The notes under the pieces are model-generated. The model saw only the letters and a program-made list of their open reading frames with translations. It ran no database searches and was not told the origin of the DNA. 64,000 nucleotides of DNA from Chimaeribacter californicus (lineage in GTDB: Bacteria > Pseudomonadota > Gammaproteobacteria > Enterobacterales > Enterobacteriaceae): contig NZ_PJZF01000023.1 in the NCBI RefSeq assembly GCF_002858675.1, positions 16,072-80,071 on the forward strand, given 5' to 3'. Below are positions 1-15,090 of this stretch, one piece after another. The position numbers were made by a program, and so were the translations under genes. Numbering within the stretch: position 1 is the first letter of the stretch; each line of letters opens with the position of its first letter.

Positions 1-222
1 CGATTTGTGGTCTTCAAAACGGAACTGGCAAAGCAGCTGATTGGTTTCCGCCAGTTTGACCATCTGCGGCAGGGTTAACTGCGCCAGTGCATCTGCCATG
101 GCCTCATCAATGCCCAGGCGGAACATGGCTGCATCTTTTTCGTCATTGATTAAACGCTGTGCTAAAAGCAGATACGACAAGTTAATGTCATAAATATGTT
201 TGAGTAATTCGGACATACTCAT
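1..222 (-). CDS. flhD: Flagellar master regulator FlhD, 5' part only (runs off the window)
   Basis: Seventy-four codons on the minus strand read [20 protein letters not shown] and continue through the helix ending in [13 protein letters not shown], which matches the N-terminal two thirds of enteric FlhD (about 116 aa). FlhD pairs with FlhC as the FlhD4C2 activator of class 2 flagellar promoters. The start is taken as the ATG at 222; an in-frame ATG at 216 is the alternative. flhC should follow outside the window. The gene has an unusually informative upstream region with a CRP-like site and an RcsAB-like box, annotated separately. Identity is secure; the missing C-terminus cannot be assessed. 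Confidence 0.95.
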   Translation of the reverse strand, partial: MSMSELLKHIYDINLSYLLLAQRLINDEKDAAMFRLGIDEAMADALAQLTLPQMVKLAETNQLLCQFRFEDHKS

Positions 223-467
223 TAACCCCGCCTGGCTGTTTATGTTTCTTAACATAAGCAGTTAAAAAGAATATTTCATGTCTCAGGTAATTCCCCAAGA
301 CTGACCTTGGTGATTAGGCCGTAACCGGCCGAAATCGTGTTCCTAATGTATGACAAAAAAGACTTGACAGCGTAAAAATTGACCGCTTGGTCAAAGAAAA
401 CTTACGTTTTTAGGAGGCCGTTCCGCGCTGAAACTGTTTCGTCTCTGAAACGCTTTTACACATTTTC

Positions 468-483
468 TTAGGATTATTCCTAA
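468..483 (-). promoter_or_regulatory. RcsAB-like box in the flhDC leader/promoter
   Basis: TTAGGATTATTCCTAA is a perfect inverted repeat of TTAGGA/TCCTAA around TTAT. Its core TAGGATTATTCCTA matches 12 of 14 positions of the RcsAB consensus TAAGAATATTCCTA. In E. coli a box of this type lies just downstream of the flhDC transcription start and mediates repression. Here it lies about 10 bases downstream of the start implied by the CRP-like site and the -10 candidate at 492-497. The motif is seen; the repression role is inferred. Confidence 0.7.
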
Positions 484-491
484 TTGGCGCA

Positions 492-497
492 ACTCTA
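492..497 (-). promoter_or_regulatory. Candidate -10 element for flhDC
   Basis: On the minus strand TAGAGT matches TATAAT at 4 of 6 positions. It would place the transcription start near 485, about 72 bases from the centre of the CRP-like site. No good -35 is visible, as expected of a CRP-dependent promoter. The predicted leader is about 260 nt. Confidence 0.4.
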
Positions 498-549
498 CTC
501 TCGATACCGGTAGCTGCACAACGGAGGGGAGTAAGAATTTTCGAAAAAG

Positions 550-565
550 TGTGATGGTGCTCACA
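550..565 (-). promoter_or_regulatory. CRP-cAMP binding site upstream of flhDC
   Basis: TGTGATGGTGCTCACA has both perfect CRP half-sites (TGTGA and TCACA) with 6-bp spacing. The flhDC promoter of E. coli is activated by CRP from about -72, and the spacing to the proposed start near 485 agrees with that. The motif is seen directly; the function is by analogy. Confidence 0.75.
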
Positions 566-583
566 AAAATAAAATAAATATTA

Positions 584-1270
584 GCCTGAAAAGCGTAAAA
601 GTTTCGTTTAGGTCATCAAAATGCGGTTTAAAAATCATGCCAATGTAAAAATCCGGCTAAAAATACCCCCCTTAAAGGCAAATATTCGCCCTTTTTCAGA
701 TCAATTCGAACTTGTGTACAGGAAAGCGGAATTGGTAGTGTTTCATGCTGGTTTTAAGGCAAATAGTCAGTATGGCGTGCTGATTCACTGCTTTTTTCAG
801 GAAGCTGAGCCGAATCAACTGCCTAGGATTTGTACCGATAATTTTGGTTAAGGCACGCATCGCAACTGCTCATTTTTTGAGCAATCGTGTGTGAAAGGTT
901 AAGAACAACTTTTGGGTGGGTGCAACAAGACAGGAAAGGTAAAAAAATGTTTCTGTGGCACGCGAAAGCCTCCCGGCCGGAGGGCAGGATAGGCAAAATG
1001 CGCTTAATAAATGCGAATAGATATTATTTAATTCGTGGAATTCTTATTATCGGCATTAATTAAAGAAACTTTAGTGTTAATGCTAAAAAAATAATTAACG
1101 TGTCCACCTTTATATAGAGATCTTTTTATTTACACGTTTTTAACAAGCATGCCCTTTTCAGCGTGCATGCCGGTTTTGCAGCGGCGCTCACCTTTCTTTG
1201 CGGAGGGCGGCCATCTGTTGTGCTGGGTGGGAAGTCACCTGAAAATGAGCGTGGCGGGCAGTGACATAAA
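584..1270. other. Non-coding stretch between the flhD control region and yeeZ
   Basis: Mostly A+T-rich DNA with short runs of A or T. The only open frame (621-851, 76 aa) has no recognisable domain and no convincing ribosome binding site. A short GC-rich inverted repeat lies near 970-990 (GCCTCC/GGAGGGC). No gene is supported here. It may hold further flhDC regulatory sites, since flhDC upstream regions are often long. Confidence 0.5.
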
Positions 1271-1274
1271 CAGA

Positions 1275-1300
1275 GGGCAGCCCGTGGGCTGCCCTTTTTA
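1275..1300. terminator. Rho-independent terminator beyond yeeZ
   Basis: GGGCAGCC (1275-1282) and GGCTGCCC (1287-1294) form an 8-bp stem with a CGTG loop, followed on the plus strand by TTTTTA. On the minus strand, the direction of yeeZ, the following tract (CTCTGTTTATG) is only weakly U-rich. It may work in both directions; the stronger U tract faces plus-strand transcription. Confidence 0.55.
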
Positions 1301-1321
1301 CCGCTGGGAAGGTGGAAAGCA

Positions 1322-2161
1322 TCAGCTGACCGGCATGCGGTCCGGATCGGGGAACTGATAGGTAAAACCGAGCTCGCGGCAGATGCGGCTGCCGTCAACA
1401 ATTTTACCGGCGCTGCCGTCATGGGCGTCGAACTGCGGCGGCGTCAGCCCCAGACGCTCCGCAGCGCTGCGGTAAAACGCCTGCTTCTGCGGGTGCTGCG
1501 GCGCACAGAGGTTATAGGTGCGGTTGCCGCCCGGCCGGCTGAGCAGCACATGGATGGCGGCAATCACATCGTCCTGATGCACCAGGTTGACGCCGTGCGA
1601 CCCATTCTTGATGCCGGTTTTCCCGGCCAGGAAACGCCCTGGGTGGCGATCCTGCCCCACCAGCCCGCCGAGGCGCAGGATATCCACCGCGATATTAGGC
1701 AGGCGGTGCAGCCAGACTTCCAGCTCGGCCAGCGCCTGCCCGCTGTGGGTGACCGGGTCGAGCGGGCTCTCTTCATCTACCTCCCGCGGCTGGTCGCCAT
1801 ATACGGCGGTAGAACTGGTGACGATAATCCGTTTCACCTGATGCGCCAGCGCGCTGTCCACCAGCAGCTGTACCGCATGTAAATAGAGCCGGCTGCCTTC
1901 CGGCGTACGGCGCGCCGGCAGGGTGATCACCAGCGCGTCCACATCCAGCAGTTGCGCCAGATCGTCCGCGTCACACGCCATCTCCGGCGTAATCTCCAGC
2001 GGGTAGCATTCAATGCCGGCCATGCGCGCGGCATCCACGCCATCCGGGGTGGTTTTGCTGCCGACAACCTCCATTCCCCGGGCTTTGAGGGCCAGCGCCA
2101 GCGGCATACCCAGCCAGCCTAACCCGACAATTGCGACTTTTTTTATCGCCACGTTTTCCAT
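1322..2161 (-). CDS. yeeZ: YeeZ-like NAD(P)-binding epimerase/dehydratase-family protein
   Basis: The 279-aa product starts at the ATG at 2161, which has AGGAG about 9 bases upstream; the open frame extends further upstream without a better start. An N-terminal Rossmann motif G13-L-G15-W-L-G18 binds NAD(P), followed by the extended-SDR-like segment TSSTAVYGD and a C-terminal region that includes GKIVDGSRIC. Sequence and location immediately upstream of the his operon match E. coli yeeZ. The substrate is unknown; the family is related to nucleoside-diphosphate-sugar epimerases. It is transcribed away from his. Confidence 0.9.
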   Translation of the reverse strand: MENVAIKKVAIVGLGWLGMPLALALKARGMEVVGSKTTPDGVDAARMAGIECYPLEITPEMACDADDLAQLLDVDALVITLPARRTPEGSRLYLHAVQLLVDSALAHQVKRIIVTSSTAVYGDQPREVDEESPLDPVTHSGQALAELEVWLHRLPNIAVDILRLGGLVGQDRHPGRFLAGKTGIKNGSHGVNLVHQDDVIAAIHVLLSRPGGNRTYNLCAPQHPQKQAFYRSAAERLGLTPPQFDAHDGSAGKIVDGSRICRELGFTYQFPDPDRMPVS

Positions 2162-2331
2162 CTTTTTTCTCCTGCAGTGGCCTGTTCTCATTGCCACGCT
2201 ACGCCGCCCGGCACCCACCAGCAATAGGACTGGCCTGAGAGCGGCGCATAGCAATACCGTTTGCTTATTCTATTACCGCCAGTGATGAATAAGCCGCCGG
2301 GATGAAAATAAATCATCCTCATAAAAAAAGG

Positions 2332-2361
2332 TTGCGTGACGCCGTGCCGATGGTTTAGGTT
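2332..2361 (+). promoter_or_regulatory. his operon promoter
   Basis: TTGCGT (2332-2337), an 18-bp spacer and TAGGTT (2356-2361) lie in a TGGTTTAGGTTAA context shared with the enteric his promoter. The start would be near 2368, giving a leader of about 260 nt before hisG. Confidence 0.55.
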
Positions 2362-2423
2362 AATCAACAGTTAAATCTGAACCGGCCTGTGTGCCGGTTA
2401 CCCAAACAGACGAGAAAATGATT

Positions 2424-2471
2424 ATGAATCGCGTTCAGTTCAACCACCATCATCACCATCACCCTGACTAG
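2424..2471 (+). CDS. hisL: his operon leader peptide with six consecutive histidines
   Basis: Fifteen codons encode [15 protein letters not shown] before TAG. Six adjacent His codons form the control region: ribosome stalling when charged tRNA-His is scarce favours the antiterminator. The E. coli peptide has seven His residues, so this version is one shorter. It is too short for routine gene calling but unmistakable. Confidence 0.97.
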
Positions 2472-2489
2472 TCTTTCAGGCGATGTGTG

Positions 2490-2573
2490 CTGGAAGACGT
2501 TTAACGAATCTTCCAGTGGCGGCAGAACGCGACAGAAAAGCCCCCGGAAGATTCTTCCGGGGGCTTTTTTTTT
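2490..2573 (+). promoter_or_regulatory. his attenuator: competing hairpins and terminator
   Basis: The terminator is a 12-bp stem AGCCCCCGGAAG (2539-2550)/CTTCCGGGGGCT (2554-2565) followed by a run of T to 2573. An upstream stem pairs CTGGAAGA (2490-2497) with TCTTCCAG (2509-2516). GAATCTTCC (2506-2514) is an exact complement of GGAAGATTC (2546-2554), so it can form the antiterminator. This is the classical his attenuation layout. Confidence 0.92.
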
Positions 2574-2629
2574 AACTCCTTCATCATAAAGAATTTTTTA
2601 ATCACTATTACGGGTAAGAGGGCGTCACC

Positions 2630-3529
2630 ATGTTGGATAAAACACGTTTACGGATAGCCATGCAGAAATCGGGTCGCCTGAGCGAGGAGTCGCAGGAGCT
2701 GCTGGCGCGCTGCGGGATTAAAATCAACCTGCAGCAACAGCGCCTGATCGCCTTCGCGGAGAATATGCCGATCGACATTCTGCGCGTGCGGGATGATGAC
2801 ATCCCCGGCCTGGTGATGGATGGCGTGGTGGATCTCGGCATCATTGGCGAGAACGTGCTGGAAGAGGAGCTGCTCAGCCGCCGCGCCCAGGGTGACGACC
2901 CGCGTTACACCACCCTGCGCCGCCTGGACTTCGGCGGGTGCCGCCTGTCACTGGCTGCCGCGCTGGACTTTGACTACACCGGCCCGCGCAGTTTGCAGAA
3001 TGCCCGCATCGCCACCTCTTACCCGCACATCCTCAAGCAATACCTCGACAAACAGGGTGTGGCATTTAAAGCCTGCCTGCTGAACGGCTCGGTGGAAGTG
3101 GCACCGCGCGCCGGCCTGGCGGACGCCATCTGCGATCTGGTCTCTACCGGTGCGACGCTGGAGGCCAACGGCCTGCGTGAAGTCGAGGTGATTTACCGCT
3201 CCAAGGCGTGCCTGATCCAGCGTGACGGCGAGATGCCGCAGGAGAAACAGCTGCTGATTGACCGCCTGATGACCCGCATCCATGGCGTGATCCAGGCGCG
3301 TGAATCCAAATACATCATGATGCACGCGCCAAGCGAGCGTCTGGAAGAGGTGATCGCCCTGCTGCCGGGGGCGGAGCGCCCGACCATCCTGCCGCTGGCC
3401 GGTGACCAGAACCGCGTGGCGATGCACATGGTCAGCAGTGAAACCCTGTTCTGGGAAACCATGGAGAAGCTGAAAGCCCTGGGTGCCAGTTCGATTCTGG
3501 TGCTGCCGATTGAGAAGATGATGGAGTAA
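2630..3529 (+). CDS. hisG: ATP phosphoribosyltransferase HisG
   Basis: Condenses ATP with PRPP in the first, feedback-inhibited step of histidine synthesis. The product is 299 aa, the length of the long (hexameric) form. The N-terminal [17 protein letters not shown] segment, the PRPP-binding stretch [14 protein letters not shown] and a C-terminal ACT-like regulatory region (about 225-299) are present. The ATG at 2630 follows GAGGGCGTCACC. It is first in the operon behind the attenuator and ends 2 bases before hisD. Confidence 0.98.
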   Translation: MLDKTRLRIAMQKSGRLSEESQELLARCGIKINLQQQRLIAFAENMPIDILRVRDDDIPGLVMDGVVDLGIIGENVLEEELLSRRAQGDDPRYTTLRRLDFGGCRLSLAAALDFDYTGPRSLQNARIATSYPHILKQYLDKQGVAFKACLLNGSVEVAPRAGLADAICDLVSTGATLEANGLREVEVIYRSKACLIQRDGEMPQEKQLLIDRLMTRIHGVIQARESKYIMMHAPSERLEEVIALLPGAERPTILPLAGDQNRVAMHMVSSETLFWETMEKLKALGASSILVLPIEKMME

Positions 3530-3531
3530 CC

Positions 3532-9099
<5,568 letters not shown>

Positions 9100-9106
<7 letters not shown>

Positions 9107-9711
9107 CTGAACAGCAAAAAGCCCAGCTTGACTGGGCAAAAACCGACAACCTGATGCCGGCCATTATTCAGCATGCGGTCTCCGGCGAGGTGCTGATGCT
9201 GGGTTACATGTCCCCGGCGGCGCTGGAGGCCACGGAGCTGAGCGGCAACGTCACCTTCTTCTCCCGCACCAAACAGCGGCTGTGGACCAAGGGCGAGAGC
9301 TCCGGCCATTTCCTGAAGGTGGTGAGCATCACCGCGGATTGTGACCACGACACCCTGCTGGTGCTGGCCAACCCGATCGGCCCGACCTGCCACCTCGGCA
9401 CCTCCAGCTGCTTCAGCCCGGCCGCCAGCGACTGGGGCTTCCTCTACCAGCTTGAACAGCTGCTCGCCAGCCGTAAAACCGCCGACCCGGCCAGCTCCTA
9501 CACCGCCAGCCTCTATGCCAGCGGCACCAAGCGCATCGCCCAGAAAGTCGGGGAAGAAGGCGTGGAGACAGCGCTGGCCGCCACGGTGCATGACCGCAAT
9601 GAGCTGACCAACGAGGCCTCCGACCTGGTGTATCACCTGCTGGTGCTGTTGCAGGATCAGGATCTCTCCCTGAGCGACGTGATCGCCAACCTGCGCCAGC
9701 GCCACCAGTAA
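9100..9711 (+). CDS. hisI: Bifunctional phosphoribosyl-AMP cyclohydrolase / phosphoribosyl-ATP pyrophosphatase HisI(E)
   Basis: 203 aa starting at a GTG (9100) that overlaps the hisF stop. The N-terminal cyclohydrolase domain has the metal-binding [14 protein letters not shown] segment ([10 protein letters not shown]) and [10 protein letters not shown]. The C-terminal pyrophosphatase domain has [13 protein letters not shown] and NEASDLVYH. It is last in the his operon and followed by a strong terminator. Confidence 0.97.
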
Positions 9712-9730
9712 CCGCTGACGCTGCGCCATA

Positions 9731-9766
9731 AAAAAAGCCGCCGGGCAGTTACCCGGCGGCTTTTTT
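9731..9766. terminator. Bidirectional terminator between his operon and gnd
   Basis: GCCGCCGGG (9737-9745) and CCCGGCGGC (9752-9760) form a 9-bp stem with a CAGTTA loop, flanked by A6 on the left and T6 on the right. It can terminate hisI from the left and gnd from the right. Confidence 0.92.
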
Positions 9767-9794
9767 GTGGATGGCGGTTACGCCGGGGCGGAGA

Positions 9795-11201
<1,407 letters not shown>

Positions 11202-11492
11202 TAGCAACTCCTGTCTGAAATATACGATAACCCGATTACTGCATAACCCTCTGTTATCAGGGGATTTAATGCGCCGGATCTCACAGATGAACACCCGCAT
11301 TGTACATGAGAAAAGGCGCCCGTGTACCTATCGCAGCCATTACATTCTTCTTACAACGCACGGCTGCCTGCACACGCCCTTCCCTGCCGCCTTGCGGGTC
11401 TGCCGGATTACTTTACCGGTAACATTGAAAAAATACAGGGCAAAATGCGCCGGCTGACGCTTAATTTTAGCGAACAATGCGCAGATGCCCTG
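11202..11492. other. gnd upstream region
   Basis: No gene is visible. On the minus strand TACAAT (11304-11299) is a plausible -10 for gnd without a good -35, giving a leader of about 90 nt ending in CAGGAG. No ops/JUMPStart element was found here. Confidence 0.35.
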
Positions 11493-11515
11493 CCAAAACC
11501 GCGCCCGCCGCGGTT
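11493..11515 (-). terminator. Possible terminator at the end of the O-polysaccharide operon
   Basis: On the minus strand AACCGCG and CGCGGTT (11497-11503 / 11509-11515) form a 7-bp stem with a GCGGG loop followed by a short TT(TT)GGC tract. The stem overlaps the stop codon of the last glycosyltransferase gene. The short U tract makes it moderate at best; some read-through into gnd is possible. Confidence 0.45.
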
Positions 11516-12338
11516 ATTTGGCGTTGGGCAGTTCGGCCAGGCAGCGCTGATTAAGACTTTTACGCTGCCGGTCACTGAACCAGCCCCACTTATTGAAGTA
11601 GCGGATAGCAGAGGTGATATGGAACAGCAAAAACCGGACATCACGGTAAGAACGGCGTTGCGATTCATGGATCACCAACGCGTCCGGGCAATAACGCACC
11701 ACATGCTGGGCCTGGCAGACACGGCGCGAGAGATCCACATCTTCAAGATAGAGGAAGAAACGGGTATCGAACCCGCCGACGTCTGACAAGGCGCGCTGGC
11801 TGAGCAACATAAAGCAGCCGGAGAGCGACGGCGCAAAGAACGGCCGGCTGTAATCGGCATTACGCAGCTCATATTCGGTGTTGATATTGCTGGAAAAGCG
11901 CGAGATAAACCGGCGGATCAGCAACTGGTAGGGCGACGGCAGCAATTTGCAACCATGTTGCAGGCTGCCGTCCGGGTAGACCACTTTCGGGATCGACAAC
12001 CCGGTCTGGTGGCGTACGCTGAAGGCGTAGAGTTTGTCCACTTCGCCCTGCTCAAAGGCGATGTCCGGGTTACAGATCAGGATAAATTCTGCCTGCAGGC
12101 GGTAGCGCGTAATTACCGCGTTATGGCCCGCCCCAAAACCGCGGTTGACAGGCAGCGTGATGACTTCCAGCTTCTCATGGGTCAGGGTAGAGAGCCAGCC
12201 GCAGTGGGCACCGTTATCCACGATGACCACCTTTGCAATGCTCTCCTCATTGAACAGCGAGGTCAGCGTTTCTTGAACATCCTGATACAGGTGCTTATAC
12301 AGCACCAGAGAAGCAATTATTTTCACCAAAGACACCAA
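11514..12338 (-). CDS. Family 2 glycosyltransferase, probable rhamnosyltransferase
   Basis: About 274 aa. It shows a GT-A nucleotide-binding N-terminus (VVIVDNGA), the NRGFGAGHN segment typical of WbbL-like rhamnosyltransferases, and the metal-binding-like CNPDIAFE. GGFDTRFFLYLEDVDLSRR is the usual acceptor/catalytic-base region. The start is uncertain: the frame opens with TTG at 12338, with GTG codons at 12335 and 12326 as alternatives and no strong ribosome binding site, so translation is probably coupled to the upstream gene, which ends 2 bases away. The neighbouring rml genes suggest dTDP-rhamnose as donor. It is last in the O-polysaccharide operon. Confidence 0.8.
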   Translation of the reverse strand: MVSLVKIIASLVLYKHLYQDVQETLTSLFNEESIAKVVIVDNGAHCGWLSTLTHEKLEVITLPVNRGFGAGHNAVITRYRLQAEFILICNPDIAFEQGEVDKLYAFSVRHQTGLSIPKVVYPDGSLQHGCKLLPSPYQLLIRRFISRFSSNINTEYELRNADYSRPFFAPSLSGCFMLLSQRALSDVGGFDTRFFLYLEDVDLSRRVCQAQHVVRYCPDALVIHESQRRSYRDVRFLLFHITSAIRYFNKWGWFSDRQRKSLNQRCLAELPNAK

Positions 12339-12340
12339 AA

Positions 12341-13276
12341 TTAAAGTCTGTTGAGCAGCACATACGTGAGCGTGGTCAGCATGCCTGCGGGCTGCTGATG
12401 GTAAAGGCCGGACGCCGCCATTAACCGCAGGCGCGTCAGCAGGCTGCTGTGGCGGATCTGCCTGAACGCCGCCAGCCGCCGGGCGTTGTCAGGGGTCAGA
12501 GAATCGGCCACACGCATCAGCACCTGATAGTTACGGTCATTCCAGCCGGCTGCCCTTCCCTTATGCGCCGCAATAAAATTACGCAGACGACGCAGGGGTG
12601 ACATGCCGTTACCAATCTGATTATTCCCATGCTGGCGGTAGAGTACCGTGGGGGTGGGATCGAACCGGATGGCACCACCGCAGCCACTGACAATCTGGTA
12701 GAGTGACCAGTCATGCACCACCATCGGCGTACCTTGCGCCTTTTGCAACAGCCGCCGTGCCTGCTGATTAAAGACCATGGTGTTGCCGCTGGCAATGTTC
12801 TGCAACAGCGCATTACCAAACCCCGGTGCTTTACGGTAGTCCGGCGACAGCCCGGTGGGCGTGCCTTCCGCGTCCGTGAGCCGGGTACGCGAGCAATACA
12901 GCGCCGGCACCGCCGGGTCGACCGTTTCCAGCCAGGCCACCGCCCGGCTCAGCTTGTCATCCAGCCAGACATCATCCTGGTCAGCAAAAGCATAATACTC
13001 CGCCTCGATCGCCGGATGACACACCATCGACATAAAATTGTCACAGAATCCCCGCCGCGGGCCGGACAGCAACTGCCCCTTCACGCCCGGCTGCCGCAGA
13101 AACTGCTCAATCAATGCCGGGGTATTATCCGTCGACCCATCATCTGACGCCCACAGCGTCCAGTGCGGGTAAGTCTGCGCACGGAAAGAGTCCAGCTGGG
13201 CAGCCAGATGCCCGGCACCGTTATAGGTACCGAGCAGAATGGCGACAGAGGAAGAGACCGGTTTAGATATGACCAT
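12341..13276 (-). CDS. Family 2 glycosyltransferase, probable rhamnosyltransferase
   Basis: 311 aa with GTYNGAGHL and ASDDGSTDNTPAL at the N-terminus and the metal-binding FADQDDVWL motif at about residue 97, the pattern of the alpha-rhamnosyltransferase branch of GT2. The ATG shares its A with the TGA of the HAD gene (TGATG), which indicates tight coupling. A cytoplasmic, membrane-associated role in building the O-chain from dTDP-rhamnose is inferred from context. The donor is not proven by sequence. Confidence 0.8.
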   Translation of the reverse strand: MVISKPVSSSVAILLGTYNGAGHLAAQLDSFRAQTYPHWTLWASDDGSTDNTPALIEQFLRQPGVKGQLLSGPRRGFCDNFMSMVCHPAIEAEYYAFADQDDVWLDDKLSRAVAWLETVDPAVPALYCSRTRLTDAEGTPTGLSPDYRKAPGFGNALLQNIASGNTMVFNQQARRLLQKAQGTPMVVHDWSLYQIVSGCGGAIRFDPTPTVLYRQHGNNQIGNGMSPLRRLRNFIAAHKGRAAGWNDRNYQVLMRVADSLTPDNARRLAAFRQIRHSSLLTRLRLMAASGLYHQQPAGMLTTLTYVLLNRL

Positions 13277-15075
13277 CAGTGCTTGAAGTAATCTTCAAAT
13301 TTAACAGTCTGGTTGCGTGAGCTGCCCCAGGAGTCAAAATTTTCAACCATCCGGAACAATTCGTGCGCCCGCCACTTATCGTTGGAGACTAACTCAATCA
13401 GCGGCTGTGCCAATTGCCAGGGAGATAATGTGACCTCCATGCGCTTCTCAAAGGCCGGATAATCTTCCATGAAGATATCAACCCCCTGATTTAACCGGGC
13501 GTTAATTTGGTTGTGATCTTTCGCTTTGGCCCGGCCCGGATCATCTATGGGTACGACACGCTGTCCAACAGGTTGGTAACCAATAATGGTGTTATGAGGG
13601 GCAGAAAAGAATAATTCTGCTGCCATACGGTTCTCATAGATACTGTCTATCATCGACGCAGGCGCGGCTGAAGCATTGACCAACGCTTTCATCGTATGGG
13701 TCGCTTCCCGGCGGCGACGCTCATGCGTATTGGCCAGACAGAAGTAATAACCAACCACACTGATATCCAGCATAGGTTTGACTGCCCGCTCGAAGGCTTC
13801 TTGCGTGGTGCCGCTCCAGCCTACATCGACCAGCGCCACCCTGCTGCCGGAGCGGATACCCAGCAGGTGGAGATACATATAAAGCCCGCGGCGGTTACGC
13901 CGGCAGATTTTCACAATTTCTGCCCGGTAAGCCATCAGGAACTTCCTGACCAGGTCGTAATTCTCAGGCCCAATAATCAGGGTCGCCGGCAGCCCGATCT
14001 CCGTCATGATTTTTTCAACCGGCGGCTCAAGCCCGATGCGCTCCAGGAGTTCGCCCGGCGATAACCCATCCGCGCCCGACATCAGGAAGGCGAGGTGCTG
14101 CTCATAATTGGCCTCATCCATCAAGGCCAGGTTAAAGGCAATACGGGATCCCATGAAATAGTGGAATGAAGGTAACGTGATGCCGTCATAACCGGATGCC
14201 ATTTTTTCCAGGGTATAACCGTCCCGCGACACAAACAGCAGGGTGTCAATATTGTCCTGCCGGCACTGCTCACTGATCCAGCGTAAAAAGCCCAGGGTAG
14301 CGGGTGCCTGATAACGGTAACCGAACTCTTCAAAGGTACCTGGTTTGATACGCTGTTCAGCATCGCAACGCAGCATGCCCTTGGTAAGCGAGCTGACCAG
14401 GCTTTCGCCTTTGTTTTTTTCAATCGGCGGTTGAGGCTGGTAATGGAATGCCAGCAGCCCTTTCTCCTGCGGGCGTTGGACATCCGCCAGGTAGTTATCA
14501 CCAATATGCAGGATCTCTTTAGGCTCAACATGATACTGGCGAATAATATAATCAAACAATTCGCCGGTATCGCGTTTGGTGGCATTACAATCCGCGGAAA
14601 TAAAAAGCGGGACATCGGTAATACCGTAGCGTTTCAGAACCTTCAGGAAAAAGTCACGGCCGAAATACATATCGGACGTAATGACCACCTCTTTTCCCTG
14701 TTCGCGCCATTGTCTGAATAAATCAAAAAGTTCCGGGTTAGGCTGAACCAGCTTCAGTTCCAGATCGTACTCAGCCTGTTTCAAGGTTTCTGCCGGGAGG
14801 TTCCCGGCGCTGAAATGCTGGTAAATGCCCGTCAGCGTAATCTCTTTACGCTTCTCTTTTACCATTTGCCGGAATGCGTCAGCCTGCGCTTTGCGTCGCA
14901 GCTGGCGGAATTCCGGCACATTGTATTGCGCCCCAATCAGATCAAAGGCATCTTCCGGGTCGGTCAGCGGCCGGGTAAACAAGGTGTCAAAAAAATCAAA
15001 AGAGATGACTTTGGCGGAAGCCGCCAAAGTATAAAGTGCGTCCAACGCCTGTCCCTTGATAGTAGTGGAATTCAT
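13276..15075 (-). CDS. HAD-superfamily hydrolase fused to a conserved C-terminal domain (COG5610-like)
   Basis: 599 aa from the ATG at 15075 (GTG at 15090 is the alternative). The N-terminal third is a HAD phosphatase domain: motif I DFFDTLFTRP, motif II VITSDMYF, a motif III lysine region (CNATKRDTGEL) and motif IV HIGDNYLADV. The C-terminal two thirds carry LLFVSRDGYTLEKM and VALVDVGWSGTTQ, seen in large predicted hydrolases of surface-polysaccharide clusters. Its substrate is unknown. Its position, 15 bases after the 1331-aa methyltransferase/glycosyltransferase gene, points to a job in O-chain assembly or capping, perhaps phosphate removal. That is inference. Confidence 0.75.
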   Translation of the reverse strand: MNSTTIKGQALDALYTLAASAKVISFDFFDTLFTRPLTDPEDAFDLIGAQYNVPEFRQLRRKAQADAFRQMVKEKRKEITLTGIYQHFSAGNLPAETLKQAEYDLELKLVQPNPELFDLFRQWREQGKEVVITSDMYFGRDFFLKVLKRYGITDVPLFISADCNATKRDTGELFDYIIRQYHVEPKEILHIGDNYLADVQRPQEKGLLAFHYQPQPPIEKNKGESLVSSLTKGMLRCDAEQRIKPGTFEEFGYRYQAPATLGFLRWISEQCRQDNIDTLLFVSRDGYTLEKMASGYDGITLPSFHYFMGSRIAFNLALMDEANYEQHLAFLMSGADGLSPGELLERIGLEPPVEKIMTEIGLPATLIIGPENYDLVRKFLMAYRAEIVKICRRNRRGLYMYLHLLGIRSGSRVALVDVGWSGTTQEAFERAVKPMLDISVVGYYFCLANTHERRRREATHTMKALVNASAAPASMIDSIYENRMAAELFFSAPHNTIIGYQPVGQRVVPIDDPGRAKAKDHNQINARLNQGVDIFMEDYPAFEKRMEVTLSPWQLAQPLIELVSNDKWRAHELFRMVENFDSWGSSRNQTVKFEDYFKH

Positions 15076-15090
15076 TCTCTTTCCCCGCAC

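Noticed and set aside
621..851. 76-codon frame upstream of flhD
   Set aside because: A+T-rich, no ribosome binding site, no recognisable domain; it lies in the presumed regulatory region.
1126..1422. 98-codon minus-strand frame beyond yeeZ
   Set aside because: It overlaps the yeeZ 3' end and the terminator hairpin, and its composition is not protein-like.
1805..1812. GGCGGTAG resembling an ops core
   Set aside because: It lies inside yeeZ on the opposite strand with no JUMPStart context. Similar isolated copies inside a glycosyltransferase gene (near 12634), wzx (near 30687) and wzc (near 47470) are also coincidental.
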